Assembly (NCBI GenBank): GCA_903944895.1
Contig: CAJATL010000265.1
Span: 1-37,775, forward strand
From: an uncultured Bacteroidota bacterium
GTDB taxonomy: Bacteria > Bacteroidota > Bacteroidia > Bacteroidales > 4484-276
Direction: 5' to 3'
DNA length: 37,775 bases
Shown here piece by piece: positions 24,563 to 33,554 of the stretch. A program made the position numbers and the translations under genes. The notes under the pieces are model-generated. The model did no database searches, was not told the origin of the DNA, and saw only the letters and a program-made list of their open reading frames with translations. How positions within the stretch are numbered: position 1 is the stretch's first letter; the number at the start of each line of letters is the position of its first letter.

Positions 24563-27349
24563 TCAGCCAACAACGACATTTATAATTTTATTTGGAACAA
24601 CAATGATTTTCCTTATTCTCATTCCTTCAACCCAGCGTTGGGTGCCTTCGGCGCTTATCACCTGTTCTTCAATTTCGTTAACCGACATGCTAACCGGAAG
24701 TTCGATTTTATACCTCATTTTTCCGTTAAACGAAACAGGGTAGGTAAAGGTATTCTGAAGGAGATATTCCTCGTTAAAGACAGGGAATCCGGCAGTTGAA
24801 ACACTCCCTTCATTAGCCAGCAAAAACCATAATTCTTCGGCAATATGTGGTGCGTAAGGTGCGATAAGAACTACCAAATCCTGCAAAATACTGCGTTTGG
24901 AGCATTTTAATTCGGTGAGCTCGTTAACACAAATCATAAAATTGCTCACTCCGGTATTAAACGAAAACCTTTCGATGTCGTCCTTTACTTTTTTGATGGT
25001 TCCGTGAATAATTTTCAGTTCGGCTGCTGTTGGTTCTTCATCTGAAACTTTAAACTGGTTATTTTCGTCGTGGAAAAGCCGCCACAATTTTCGCATAAAT
25101 CTGAAAACACCCTCTATACCGTTGGTAATCCAAGGTTTGTGGCTTTCGAGAGGCCCCAGGAACATTTCATACAGCCTGAAAGTATCAGCGCCATATTTTT
25201 CGATGAGATCGTCAGGATTTTGAACATTGTAAAGCGATTTCGACATTTTTTCGACTTCGCTGCCACAAACATATTTCCCGTCTTCAAGAATTAATTCGGC
25301 ATCAGCGAGTTCGGAACGCCATTTTTTAAAGGCTTCAACATCCAGAACATCATTTTCAACCATGCTGATATCAACATGAATGGGCGTAACTTCATAATCC
25401 TTTTTAAGATTGAAGGAAACAAATTTGTTGCTTCCTGTTATGCGGTAAACAATGCTCGAACGACCCTGGATTTTACCCTGGTTGATCAATTTTTTAAAAG
25501 GCTCATCTTCGCAGGCAAGCCCGATGTCGTAAAGAAATTTATTCCAGAATCTAGAATAAATAAGATGGCCGGTAGCATGTTCGTCGCCACCAAAATAAAT
25601 ATCAACACTGCGCCAGTAATCGTTGGCTTGTTCCGAAAAATAGGAATCATCGTTGCGTGGGTCCATGTAGCGGAGGTAATATCCGCTTGATCCGGCAAAT
25701 CCGGGCATGGTATTGGTTTCCAGTGGATAGCCATCTTCGGTAACCCAGTTTTTGGCACGGGCTAATGGTGGCTCACCCGATTCGGTGGGCAGGTATTTAT
25801 CAACTGGTGGAAGTTCGAGTGGTAAGTCTTTTTCGTCGAGCATGTATGGCATGCCATCTTTGTAGTAAACCGGAAAAGGCTCGCCCCAGTATCGTTGTCG
25901 GTTAAAAATCGCATCCCGAAGCCTGAAATTAATCTGCCCTGTTCCGATTTCTTCTTTTTCGAGGTGTTCGATAATCTGGTGAATGGCTTGTTTTACATCC
26001 AGTCCGCTGATTAAGCCTGAATTAATCATCACGCCATCTTTGGCATCGTACGATTCGGCCCATTCGTTGGGGTCGGTGAGTGTTTCGCCAGGTCGTTTTA
26101 CTACCTGTATTATTGGAAGCGAAAAATGCTTTGCAAACGCGAAGTCGCGACTGTCGTGAGCCGGTACGGCCATGATTGCACCGGTTCCATAACCTGCTAA
26201 AACATAGTCGGCGATATAAATTTTCAAACGTTCGTTGTTGAGTGGATTTATCGCGTAAGCTCCCGTAAAAGCCCCCGTAACCTTCTTAACTTCCGTCATG
26301 CGTTCGCGTTCGGAGCGGTTTTTGGTTTTTTCGATATATTCTTTAATCTGACTGAGATTCAGCGAATTTGCAATTTTCATCACCAATTCATGTTCAGGCG
26401 CAAGCACCATAAAAGTAGCACCATAAAGGGTGTCGGGGCGGGTAGTAAAAACTTCAATTTGTTCTTCGTACCCATCAACTTTAAAAATCACCGAAGCACC
26501 TTCGGAACGTCCGATCCAGTCGCGCTGTTGTATTTTTACTGATTCAGACCAGTCGATGCGGTCGAGACCATCGAGCAAACGTTGGTTGTAAGCCGATATC
26601 CTGAGCAACCATCCTTTCATTAATTTTCGCTCGACAGGATGACCGCCGCGCACCGAAACGCCTTCGATTACCTCATCATTAGCCAGAACAGTGCCTAATT
26701 CGGGGCACCAGTTTACCATCGTGTCGGCCAAATAAGCCAGGCGGTAATTCATCAGAATTTGCTGCTGTTCTTTTTCAGTCATGTTTTTCCATTCGTCAGC
26801 ACTAAAAGGTTCAACAGGATTACAGGCAGCCGAAATTCCCTGGTTTCCAGAGATTTTAAAATGAGCAATCAGTTCAGAAACCGGAACGGCCTTATCGGTC
26901 TTTTTATCATAATAATGATTGAAAAGCTGAATAAAAGTCCATTGCGTCCATTTGTAATATTGCGGGTCGCTGGTGCGGACTTCACGATCCCAATCGAACG
27001 AAAAGCCGATTTTGTCCATTTGTTCGCGGTAGCGGGCAATATTTATTTCGGTGGTTATCGCCGGATGAGTTCCCGTTTGAATGGCGTATTGTTCGGCAGG
27101 AAGCCCGTAAGCGTCGTAACCCATGGGGTGTAAAACATTAAAACCCTGCAGTCGTTTAAAACGTGCATAAATATCTGAAGCGATGTATCCAAGCGGATGC
27201 CCCACGTGAAGACCAGCCCCCGAAGGGTAGGGAAACATGTCGAGCACATAAAATTTCGGCTTATCCGAATTATTGTAGGCTTTGAAGGTTTTGTTGTCGC
27301 TCCAGTACTTCTGCCACTTCTTTTCGATTTCCTGAAAGTTGTAATCCAT
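24563..27349 (-). CDS. leuS: Leucine--tRNA ligase
   Basis: Class I synthetase that charges tRNA-Leu and edits mischarged products. The HIGH motif is HVGH at residues 48-51 within [16 protein letters not shown]. The CP1 editing domain shows [12 protein letters not shown], and KMSKS is exact at 701-705. Length is 928 aa from the ATG at 27349 ([12 protein letters not shown]). The frame runs 13 codons further upstream to 27388, but that extension ([13 protein letters not shown]) is absent from LeuS proteins. The 131-base gap to the divergent TPR lipoprotein gene should hold both promoters. Confidence 0.96.
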   Translation of the reverse strand: MDYNFQEIEKKWQKYWSDNKTFKAYNNSDKPKFYVLDMFPYPSGAGLHVGHPLGYIASDIYARFKRLQGFNVLHPMGYDAYGLPAEQYAIQTGTHPAITTEINIARYREQMDKIGFSFDWDREVRTSDPQYYKWTQWTFIQLFNHYYDKKTDKAVPVSELIAHFKISGNQGISAACNPVEPFSADEWKNMTEKEQQQILMNYRLAYLADTMVNWCPELGTVLANDEVIEGVSVRGGHPVERKLMKGWLLRISAYNQRLLDGLDRIDWSESVKIQQRDWIGRSEGASVIFKVDGYEEQIEVFTTRPDTLYGATFMVLAPEHELVMKIANSLNLSQIKEYIEKTKNRSERERMTEVKKVTGAFTGAYAINPLNNERLKIYIADYVLAGYGTGAIMAVPAHDSRDFAFAKHFSLPIIQVVKRPGETLTDPNEWAESYDAKDGVMINSGLISGLDVKQAIHQIIEHLEKEEIGTGQINFRLRDAIFNRQRYWGEPFPVYYKDGMPYMLDEKDLPLELPPVDKYLPTESGEPPLARAKNWVTEDGYPLETNTMPGFAGSSGYYLRYMDPRNDDSYFSEQANDYWRSVDIYFGGDEHATGHLIYSRFWNKFLYDIGLACEDEPFKKLINQGKIQGRSSIVYRITGSNKFVSFNLKKDYEVTPIHVDISMVENDVLDVEAFKKWRSELADAELILEDGKYVCGSEVEKMSKSLYNVQNPDDLIEKYGADTFRLYEMFLGPLESHKPWITNGIEGVFRFMRKLWRLFHDENNQFKVSDEEPTAAELKIIHGTIKKVKDDIERFSFNTGVSNFMICVNELTELKCSKRSILQDLVVLIAPYAPHIAEELWFLLANEGSVSTAGFPVFNEEYLLQNTFTYPVSFNGKMRYKIELPVSMSVNEIEEQVISAEGTQRWVEGMRIRKIIVVPNKIINVVVG

Positions 27350-27450
27350 TTTAAAAATTTTAGCGTGCGAAATTATGAAAACTATCATTAAAACGGGTCA
27401 ATTTCGTTAGAACTCTTTTATTATAGAGATAATACAGTTTTGTAAATTGC

Positions 27451-27458
27451 TAACTTTG
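27451..27458 (+). promoter_or_regulatory. Bacteroidota-type -7 element for the TPR lipoprotein gene
   Basis: TAACTTTG matches TAnnTTTG exactly, 22 bases before the ATG, giving a very short leader. No -33 element at normal spacing was found. Confidence 0.5.
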
Positions 27459-27480
27459 CCGCCTTAATCAAACAAAATTT

Positions 27481-28287
27481 ATGGTACGATCGGGTATTTC
27501 GATAATTATAGCCTTATTTTTTCTGGCTTCATGTTCAGGATGTCTCAACCAAAACAAACCTGAAAATGCTGCTGAAGAAGCTAATAAACCTTTAATGTCA
27601 GGTGATACATCAGACTTGGAAACCAGTGGGGAAATGTTGACCAGCACGAACAACGATTCTGCCATCAGGTTAGAACCTGGCGGAAAAGTGAAGATTCCTT
27701 TCGGCAATCAAAAGCTTGACAACAGTCCCGAAATCAGAAACACTGTTGAATATCATTATAAAAGAGGCCTGGTTTTGTTTCAAATCTCAAAATATGAAGA
27801 AGGGATTAAGGAATTTGATACGGTGATCAGCATGGATCCTAAAATGGGAAAAGCCTACATCAACCGCGGTACAGCCTGGATGGAACTAAAAAATTACCCC
27901 GAGGCAGCCAGGGATTTTCAAAAAGCCATCAACCTGAATAATTCCGACAGTCTGGCCTACATAAATCTGGGGCTGGCCTATCTTTACCAGGGAAATTTTA
28001 CTGGCGCCATCGAAGCAAACACAAAATTGATCAACATTACTCCAACCGACCCAAAAGCCTTTTTTAATCGTGGGTTTGCTTACGGGCAGATTAAGGACTT
28101 CAAAAATGCCATCAGCGATTTCGATCAGGCCATCAGGATAAATCCATCATACCATGAAGCCTATTTTAACCGTGGACTGGCTTATTTTTTTTCGGGTGAT
28201 AAAACAAAAGCATGCAGCGATTGGGAATTGGCCAAACAATATGGCTCGGCCAAAGCTACTACTGCCATCGAAAAAGAGTGTAAATGA
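27481..28287 (+). CDS. TPR-repeat lipoprotein
   Basis: A 268-aa predicted lipoprotein with signal sequence and lipobox FLAS-C18. Residues 25-80 form a polar linker. From about 85 to 255 come four to five tetratricopeptide repeats, with the recurrent pattern of AYINRGTAWMELKNYPEAARDF, AYINLGLAYLYQG and AYFNRGLAYFFSG. TPR proteins act as scaffolds, so a specific job cannot be assigned. It is a single-gene unit with its own promoter. Its TGA stop overlaps the first unit of a heptanucleotide array that fills the gap to the convergent nadK. Confidence 0.88.
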   Translation: MVRSGISIIIALFFLASCSGCLNQNKPENAAEEANKPLMSGDTSDLETSGEMLTSTNNDSAIRLEPGGKVKIPFGNQKLDNSPEIRNTVEYHYKRGLVLFQISKYEEGIKEFDTVISMDPKMGKAYINRGTAWMELKNYPEAARDFQKAINLNNSDSLAYINLGLAYLYQGNFTGAIEANTKLINITPTDPKAFFNRGFAYGQIKDFKNAISDFDQAIRINPSYHEAYFNRGLAYFFSGDKTKACSDWELAKQYGSAKATTAIEKECK

Positions 28288-28334
28288 TTTTGGATTTTGG
28301 ATTTGATAGTTGATAGTTGAAATTTGTGATTTGA
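28286..28334. repeat. Heptanucleotide array C (7 units)
   Basis: Seven contiguous 7-base units in phase: GATTTTG twice, GATTTGA, TAGTTGA twice, AATTTGT and GATTTGA. It begins within the stop codon of the TPR lipoprotein gene and ends two bases before the stop codon of nadK on the other strand, so it fills the convergent gap. Base composition is far more AT-rich than arrays A and B, but period and class-switching are the same. Confidence 0.8.
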
Positions 28335-28336
28335 AA

Positions 28337-29215
28337 TTAATTCCGCTGATCTTTTCCCCAGAGCAGTTTTTCGCGAATGGTCGAATAAAAATCCTTGTTG
28401 TAAAGCTGGATGACGTTGATGGTAAAACCGGCACGTTTTACAATAAGTTCTTCGTGATTGTTGATCATCTCATACCTCGAATCAAGTCCAACCTGATAAT
28501 GCCTGTTTCGTCCACCAACCTTTAATTTTATAATACAATTGTCGGGAATTACAATCGGGCGTACCGTTAAATTATGGCTGGCGATGGGCGTGATAACAAA
28601 ATTCTGGCAGCCTGGCGAAATTATCGGACCGTAACAACTTAACGAATATGCCGTCGATCCGGTGGGTGTGGCCACAATCAACCCATCAGCCCAATAAGTA
28701 TTTAAAAATTTATCGTCTACATAAACTTCAACCATGGCTAATGAGTTGTTGTCGGTTTTTGTAACAGTGAGTTCGTTGAGCGCGTAATTCAGGCTTCCGA
28801 AAAGATTTTGCGAAGTTGAAAGCGAAATCAAGGTTCTTTGTTCCAGTGTAAACTTTTTTTCGAGCACTTTATCCACGGCAAGCAGAATTTCATCTCTCGA
28901 AATGCTGGAGAGAAAACCCAGCCGTCCGAGGTTGATCCCCAGGATTGGTATTCCCGAATCCCTCACCAGGGTAATGATGTCGAGAAATGTGCCGTCGCCG
29001 CCAATCGAAAAAAGCATCTCGGCATTATTCCGAAGTTCTTCGTGGGTATTAAAAACACGATAATCGCAATGAATGGTCACCCGGTTGGTAATGATTTTTA
29101 AAAATGGTTCAAAAATCATCAGAGAGCAATTGCTGATTTTGAGTTTATCGAGCAATTGCTGCATGTAAACAGCATTTTCATCGGCGAAATTTTTACCAAA
29201 AATTGCGATTCTCAT
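28337..29215 (-). CDS. nadK: NAD kinase
   Basis: Phosphorylates NAD to NADP in the cytoplasm. The ATP-binding GGDG motif is at residues 72-75 (SIGGDGTFLD), followed by GINLGRLGFL. The NAD-site segment NELTVTK and the glycine-rich TPTGSTAYSLSCYGP are also present. The length of 292 aa is usual. It has its own exact -7 element at 29250-29257 and follows the Omp85 gene on the reverse strand. In many Bacteroidota nadK lies next to a CBS-domain gene; here an Omp85 gene separates the two. Confidence 0.95.
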   Translation of the reverse strand: MRIAIFGKNFADENAVYMQQLLDKLKISNCSLMIFEPFLKIITNRVTIHCDYRVFNTHEELRNNAEMLFSIGGDGTFLDIITLVRDSGIPILGINLGRLGFLSSISRDEILLAVDKVLEKKFTLEQRTLISLSTSQNLFGSLNYALNELTVTKTDNNSLAMVEVYVDDKFLNTYWADGLIVATPTGSTAYSLSCYGPIISPGCQNFVITPIASHNLTVRPIVIPDNCIIKLKVGGRNRHYQVGLDSRYEMINNHEELIVKRAGFTINVIQLYNKDFYSTIREKLLWGKDQRN

Positions 29216-29249
29216 GGGCTTTAAATTATTAGAACAAAAACGTTTCCGG

Positions 29250-29257
29250 CAAAAGTA
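29250..29257 (-). promoter_or_regulatory. Bacteroidota-type -7 element for nadK
   Basis: On the reverse strand TACTTTTG matches TAnnTTTG exactly, 34 bases before the nadK ATG. A TTTA about 17 bases upstream is a possible -33 element. Confidence 0.5.
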
Positions 29258-29329
29258 AACGATTTTCCAAACTAATAAACCGAAAAGCCTGTATTAAAAA
29301 TGAACCAGGATGATCAACACACTGGTAGG

Positions 29330-30793
29330 CTAAAGCGTGTTTTTAAAATGAATAAAAAATCCCTGGTCACCCGAACGGTTTATTGAAAATTCGACACCAA
29401 AAACAAGGTCATAGTATGTCACTACATCCAAACCAAAACCACCGCCCAACATCAGTTTGTTTGATAAACTGTTCACATCATAGTTTTTATAGGTGTCCAC
29501 ATAACCGGCATCAAAAAAACCATTGAGATAAACAGCATAGTGAATTTTGTTGAATTTTTCGGAGTTGATAAAGCCCAGGGTTTTTACCTGCGTGGGAATC
29601 AGGCTGTATTTAAGGGTGTTTTTCGAAACCCAGTAGCTCGGGCCATCAACAACATAAAGCTCGTAACCCCGCACAAAATTCCGGTCGTAGCCCAGCCCTT
29701 TCTGGAAAAAATAAGGTTGGTCGCGGTTGGTCGAAATTTTAGCAGCAAGATCAACCGAGAGATGAAATTTTTTGGATAAACCAATGTATTTGCGGTACGC
29801 ACCTTTTAAATCCATCATGCTGATGTCGCCATTTTTAAGCAATCCAAAGCCGCTTTTGGTAAATTCAAATTGCGACAAACTTCCCTTCAGCGGGTAAACT
29901 TTCGAATCGCGGTGATCGGTCATAAAACGGTAGTACAGCGTAAAAAACTCATTGGTGCTTTGGTTGTTAAACGAATAATCAGGATTCAGTTTCAGAATTG
30001 TATCGCCGAAGGCATAAAAATTATAGTTGATCTGAAGCACATGATATTGGTAAAGTGTTGGCCGGTGGGTAATTTGAAAATACGAATAAAAGTGTTTGAA
30101 CAGGTAATCGTTTTCAACGCGGATGGTCTGAAGTTCGTTGTCGACAGTTTTGTAGGCGATTTCATGGTTTTGCCGCCATCCCGTACCAAGCCCGGCACCA
30201 AAGGTTTGCTTTTTGTTGATGTAAGGGATGTCGTAACTTATTTCATACCGCTCATCGTAACCAAAACGGATCAAAAGATTGAGTCTTTCCATCCTCCCAC
30301 GCATATTTTCTTTGATCAGGTAAAGGCCATAATTTATCTTACCAAAATTTTTTTCTTTCCACCACGCGTTAAAATTTCTGTCAGAAATTTCAAATATCGG
30401 GAACGGCCATAAATACCAGCGCTCGATAACGCTGATTTTGACAATAATTCTCGAATAATCACCTGTGGTAAGCACCGAATCGCTGAGAGTAACAAAATTG
30501 AATAATGAAGTTTTTAGCAGGTTTTCGGATGACTTTGAAAACTTTTCCGACAGCAGATAAACCGCAATTGAATCGCCGGTTTTGAAGTTAAGTTCCCGCA
30601 GGATAATCCGTGGTTTGGTAATTTTGTTCCCCTCGATGAGGATGGAATCAATCACAACGTGCAAATGTATGTTTGACAGGTCAGAATAAATTTTTATGCT
30701 GTCATTGCCTTCTGAAATATACGGATGCTGACCACTTCTGCTAAAAGCGGCACCAACTGCAAAGCTTAAAACTAAAAATAAAAGTATCCTCAT
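29330..30793 (-). CDS. Omp85-family outer membrane protein with one POTRA domain
   Basis: A 487-aa outer membrane barrel protein. After a signal peptide (cleavage near AFS-R), one POTRA domain lies at about residues 45-130: VVIDSILIEGNKITKPRIILREL, then SLFNFVTLS and IIVKISVIERWYLWP. The rest is a 16-strand-like barrel with the Omp85 loop-6 motif VRGYE at about 380. BamA of this phylum has about five POTRA domains and is twice as long, so this is not BamA; a TamA-like or lipid-transport role is possible. The ATG at 30793 is preferred over the TTG at 30799. It lies between the CBS and nadK genes. Confidence 0.87.
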   Translation of the reverse strand: MRILLFLVLSFAVGAAFSRSGQHPYISEGNDSIKIYSDLSNIHLHVVIDSILIEGNKITKPRIILRELNFKTGDSIAVYLLSEKFSKSSENLLKTSLFNFVTLSDSVLTTGDYSRIIVKISVIERWYLWPFPIFEISDRNFNAWWKEKNFGKINYGLYLIKENMRGRMERLNLLIRFGYDERYEISYDIPYINKKQTFGAGLGTGWRQNHEIAYKTVDNELQTIRVENDYLFKHFYSYFQITHRPTLYQYHVLQINYNFYAFGDTILKLNPDYSFNNQSTNEFFTLYYRFMTDHRDSKVYPLKGSLSQFEFTKSGFGLLKNGDISMMDLKGAYRKYIGLSKKFHLSVDLAAKISTNRDQPYFFQKGLGYDRNFVRGYELYVVDGPSYWVSKNTLKYSLIPTQVKTLGFINSEKFNKIHYAVYLNGFFDAGYVDTYKNYDVNSLSNKLMLGGGFGLDVVTYYDLVFGVEFSINRSGDQGFFIHFKNTL

Positions 30794-30851
30794 CGGCAAA
30801 TTTCACCAAACATCAATAATAATCGAAAAAAGGTAATTTTTTAAAAGAAAA

Positions 30852-31517
30852 CTAAATGTTCAGATAAGTCATCAACGAATCGTAACGATCGCGAAGCAAG
30901 TCTTCATCATTTGCATTTTCACCATAATAGGCCTTAATTTCATAGTGAAAACGGTTAAACGTCTGAATAACGGCTTCGATGTTGATCCTGTTGAGTTTAA
31001 GGGTAACTTCGATTAATGTTGAATCGGGCATGGTTTTGATTCCGGTACTTAAAATTTTTGTGTCGTTCGATTCAACGATTCTTACAATTTCCCCAAGACT
31101 GAAATCGTGTTGATTGATATCGAGAATAATAATTCCTCCAGGGTTTTGAACCGACAAAGTTTCTGACAAATGGTTCAGAAGAATATCCTGGGTGATAAGA
31201 CCGGAATAGACATCATTACCAGAAACGACAGGCAAAACGGTTACTTTGAAATCGGCCATAATTTTAAGTGCATAATAATAATGCTCATCGCTTAAAATAT
31301 GAGGTCTGATAAGGTTTTTTGTGAATTTCCCAACATTTTTGTCAGCATCATCCGGGGAGGATAATTCCGAAAAGGAAACCAGCCCAAGATATTTTTGATG
31401 CTCAACAACCGGTAAATAGTTCAGCTTGTACTCATTCATCCAATGCAAAGCAGTGCCTGCCTTGTCGGATTTGCGCAAAGGCAGAATATTGGTATTGATG
31501 AGTTCGGAGGCTTTCAT
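30852..31517 (-). CDS. Protein with two CBS domains and a C-terminal ACT-like region
   Basis: A 221-aa cytoplasmic protein. Two CBS domains span about residues 1-60 and 65-125, for example LNYLPVVEHQKYLGLVSFSEL and VTVLPVVSGNDVYSGLITQD. A C-terminal part (130-200, GGIIILDINQHDFSLGEIVRIVE) resembles an ACT fold. CBS pairs bind adenine nucleotides, so it may sense energy or nucleotide state. It has no attached enzyme or transporter domain. Its usual neighbour in the phylum is nadK. The exact role is unknown. Confidence 0.85.
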   Translation of the reverse strand: MKASELINTNILPLRKSDKAGTALHWMNEYKLNYLPVVEHQKYLGLVSFSELSSPDDADKNVGKFTKNLIRPHILSDEHYYYALKIMADFKVTVLPVVSGNDVYSGLITQDILLNHLSETLSVQNPGGIIILDINQHDFSLGEIVRIVESNDTKILSTGIKTMPDSTLIEVTLKLNRINIEAVIQTFNRFHYEIKAYYGENANDEDLLRDRYDSLMTYLNI

Positions 31518-31634
31518 TGTAAGTGTTTTATAACAGGCAGCATTTTGAATTTAAAAAACTAAAACGAAAAGGCTTTGAATAAATTTCATTTTTCGACAAC
31601 GGACATTTTTCTATCCAGGTTTCGCCGGCAGATG

Positions 31635-32573
31635 TTATTCCCATTCCCACTCCTCCATGTCGAGATAATCATCTTTGTAAATACGTAGGTAACTTTCGTA
31701 GCGTGAAGCGGGGATTTCACCCCTTTCGACAGCATCTTTTACTGCGCATCTTGGCTCGTGAATGTGTGAGCAATTATTAAACTGGCAATCGTGCATAAAA
31801 TGGCGCATTTCAGGGAAACGTTCAGCAATTTCTTCTTTTCTGAAATCAACCAGACCAAACTCTCTGATGCCGGGCGTATCGATGATAAAACCACCAAACG
31901 ACAGTGGATGCATTTCGGGAAAAGTGGTTGTGTGTTTTCCTTTTTTATGATAATCCGAAATTATTCCGGTTCTCAACGAAAGGCCCGGTTCGATTGCGTT
32001 TACCAGTGCTGATTTTCCAACACCTGAAATCCCTGAAAAGAGGTTGGTCTTATTTTTAATTATAGCTTTTAAGGTTTCCACATTTTCGCCGGTACGTGCC
32101 GAAACAGCGTAACAAGGGTATCCGGCAGCACGATAAATCCCGGTAATTTTATCGAGTTCAGCAAATCGCTCTTCATCGTAAATATCAATTTTATTAAAAA
32201 TGAGGATTGCCGGAATGTGATAAGCTTCGGCAGTAACCAGAAAACGATCGATAAAACCTACCGAAGTCCTGGGTTCGTAAAGCGAAGCCACCAGCAAAGC
32301 CTGATCGATATTTGCAGCAATGATGTGTGAGAGTTTCGAGAGGTTGGTGGCCTTTCGGATAATATGATTGTTGCGTGGAAATATTTTGGTAATCAGCCCG
32401 GCATTTTCATCCTTATCGGGCAAAAAATCAACTTTATCGCCAACTGCAACAGGATTTGTGGTTTTAATGCCTTTCATCCTGAAATTGCCTTTCAGTTTAC
32501 ATTCCGCAAAAGTGCCATCCTTTGCCATCACAGTAAACCAACTACCGGTAGATTTAATTACAATGCCTTCCAA
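31635..32573 (-). CDS. rsgA: Ribosome small-subunit biogenesis GTPase RsgA
   Basis: Circularly permuted GTPase that checks late 30S assembly. An N-terminal OB fold (1-65) is followed by the permuted G domain: G4 NKID (127-130), G1 GISGVGKS (181-188), G3 DTPG (232-235). The C-terminal zinc motif uses C263, C268, H270 and C276. Length is 312 aa. No ATG is available: an in-frame stop lies eight codons upstream and the only standard start is TTG at 32573, giving an N-terminus (LEGIVIKSTGSW, first residue read as Met) that fits homologues. It is not closely coupled to the CBS gene (117-base gap). Confidence 0.94.
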   Translation of the reverse strand: MEGIVIKSTGSWFTVMAKDGTFAECKLKGNFRMKGIKTTNPVAVGDKVDFLPDKDENAGLITKIFPRNNHIIRKATNLSKLSHIIAANIDQALLVASLYEPRTSVGFIDRFLVTAEAYHIPAILIFNKIDIYDEERFAELDKITGIYRAAGYPCYAVSARTGENVETLKAIIKNKTNLFSGISGVGKSALVNAIEPGLSLRTGIISDYHKKGKHTTTFPEMHPLSFGGFIIDTPGIREFGLVDFRKEEIAERFPEMRHFMHDCQFNNCSHIHEPRCAVKDAVERGEIPASRYESYLRIYKDDYLDMEEWEWE

Positions 32574-32670
32574 ATCTTTGATTCCTATTTTAAATTATGC
32601 GAACGATCGGTTTTATTTGATTAATAATCATGATTTTTTTACAAAAAAATGATGCGCTATCGAATAAATT

Positions 32671-32691
32671 CTAAATTTGCTGTAAATTTAG
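32671..32691 (+). promoter_or_regulatory. -7 element inside an inverted repeat, before the PrsW-like gene
   Basis: TAAATTTG (32672-32679) matches TAnnTTTG exactly. It sits in the left arm of a perfect 8-bp inverted repeat, CTAAATTT-GCTGT-AAATTTAG. This arrangement would suit a repressor site, although AT-rich sequence makes such repeats easier to find by chance. The ATG follows 34 bases after the right arm. Confidence 0.42.
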
Positions 32692-32725
32692 AAAAATACT
32701 CTTACACCCGGCAATCATTAATATT

Positions 32726-33394
32726 ATGGATTCACTTAGTTTGATCTCATTTTTCATCGCACCTGCGCTCATGGTTTTTATGGCTATGTTGTCGTTTAAA
32801 ATGATGGATAAAGCAGCCTACAAGGCTTATTTAAGCTCCTATTTTTTGGGAATGCTCACCGTGATTCCAATGATACTTGCGCTTATCGTTGCCGACCACA
32901 TGAATTTAATTCACGAAAGAAGTATCCGCAGGATTATTTTGTTTTCGTTTTTTTTAGTGGGCTTTTTTGCAGAGTTTTCAAAATTCCTTTTGATGCGTTT
33001 TTACTTTCTTCCAAAAGATATCATCTCAAAACCCGCAGATGGAATTCTATACATGATCAACATTTCGTTAGGTTTTGTAACTGCTGCCAACATTTATTTT
33101 TCGTTTTTCTGGTCTGATTTACTAAACGTTCATGCTGTTAATTTTACATTGCCTTTTGCCAACCTTTTGTTTGCCGTAATTATGGGTTTTTTCCTTGGAA
33201 TGACAAAATTCAGGACAAATTTTGTCGATTCTTACACCGGACTTGGGGCAGCAATTTTCTTTCAGGGATTATATAACTTTTGCCTGCTTTCAAAAGATTA
33301 CCTCCTGCTTGGGATCGTCGCCTTGGGAACGCTTATTATTGTAATCATTCTTTCGTCAAAAGCGATCAACACCGATCTTGACAGTGTTGTGTGA
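32726..33394 (+). CDS. PrsW-like membrane protein lacking catalytic residues
   Basis: A 222-aa protein with about seven membrane helices that follows the layout of PrsW glutamic intramembrane proteases. The four PrsW motifs are recognisable, but their catalytic residues are changed. The EExxK motif reads A82-E83-F-S-K86. The DG...LGFxTxEN motif keeps D105-G106 and LGF but has A121 for Glu. The His before VIMGFFLG is N146. The His of the last motif (FFQGLYNF) is Q180. It is therefore probably a pseudoprotease, perhaps binding rather than cutting a membrane partner. PrsW in Bacillus cleaves an anti-sigma factor. The comparison relies on memory of the Bacillus protein. Confidence 0.7.
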   Translation: MDSLSLISFFIAPALMVFMAMLSFKMMDKAAYKAYLSSYFLGMLTVIPMILALIVADHMNLIHERSIRRIILFSFFLVGFFAEFSKFLLMRFYFLPKDIISKPADGILYMINISLGFVTAANIYFSFFWSDLLNVHAVNFTLPFANLLFAVIMGFFLGMTKFRTNFVDSYTGLGAAIFFQGLYNFCLLSKDYLLLGIVALGTLIIVIILSSKAINTDLDSVV

Positions 33395-33492
33395 CCTAAG
33401 AACCTTCCTGAGGAACAGCACTGGAGCCTGTTAAAATTTCATAAATTATCAAAGTCTCAAAATCGCATGAAATCAAATAGCTGTATATTTTA

Positions 33493-33500
33493 TAGTTTTG
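33493..33500 (+). promoter_or_regulatory. Bacteroidota-type -7 element for mdh
   Basis: TAGTTTTG matches TAnnTTTG exactly, 54 bases before the mdh ATG. No clear -33 element was found. Confidence 0.5.
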
Positions 33501-33554
33501 CTCACCCTATTATTTAACGGGCTTTTAGAAAAAATGAATTAAATCAAAATAATT

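Noticed and set aside
27350-27388. 13-codon upstream extension of leuS
   Set aside because: LeuS proteins start at the [12 protein letters not shown]-type segment; the extension has no counterpart.
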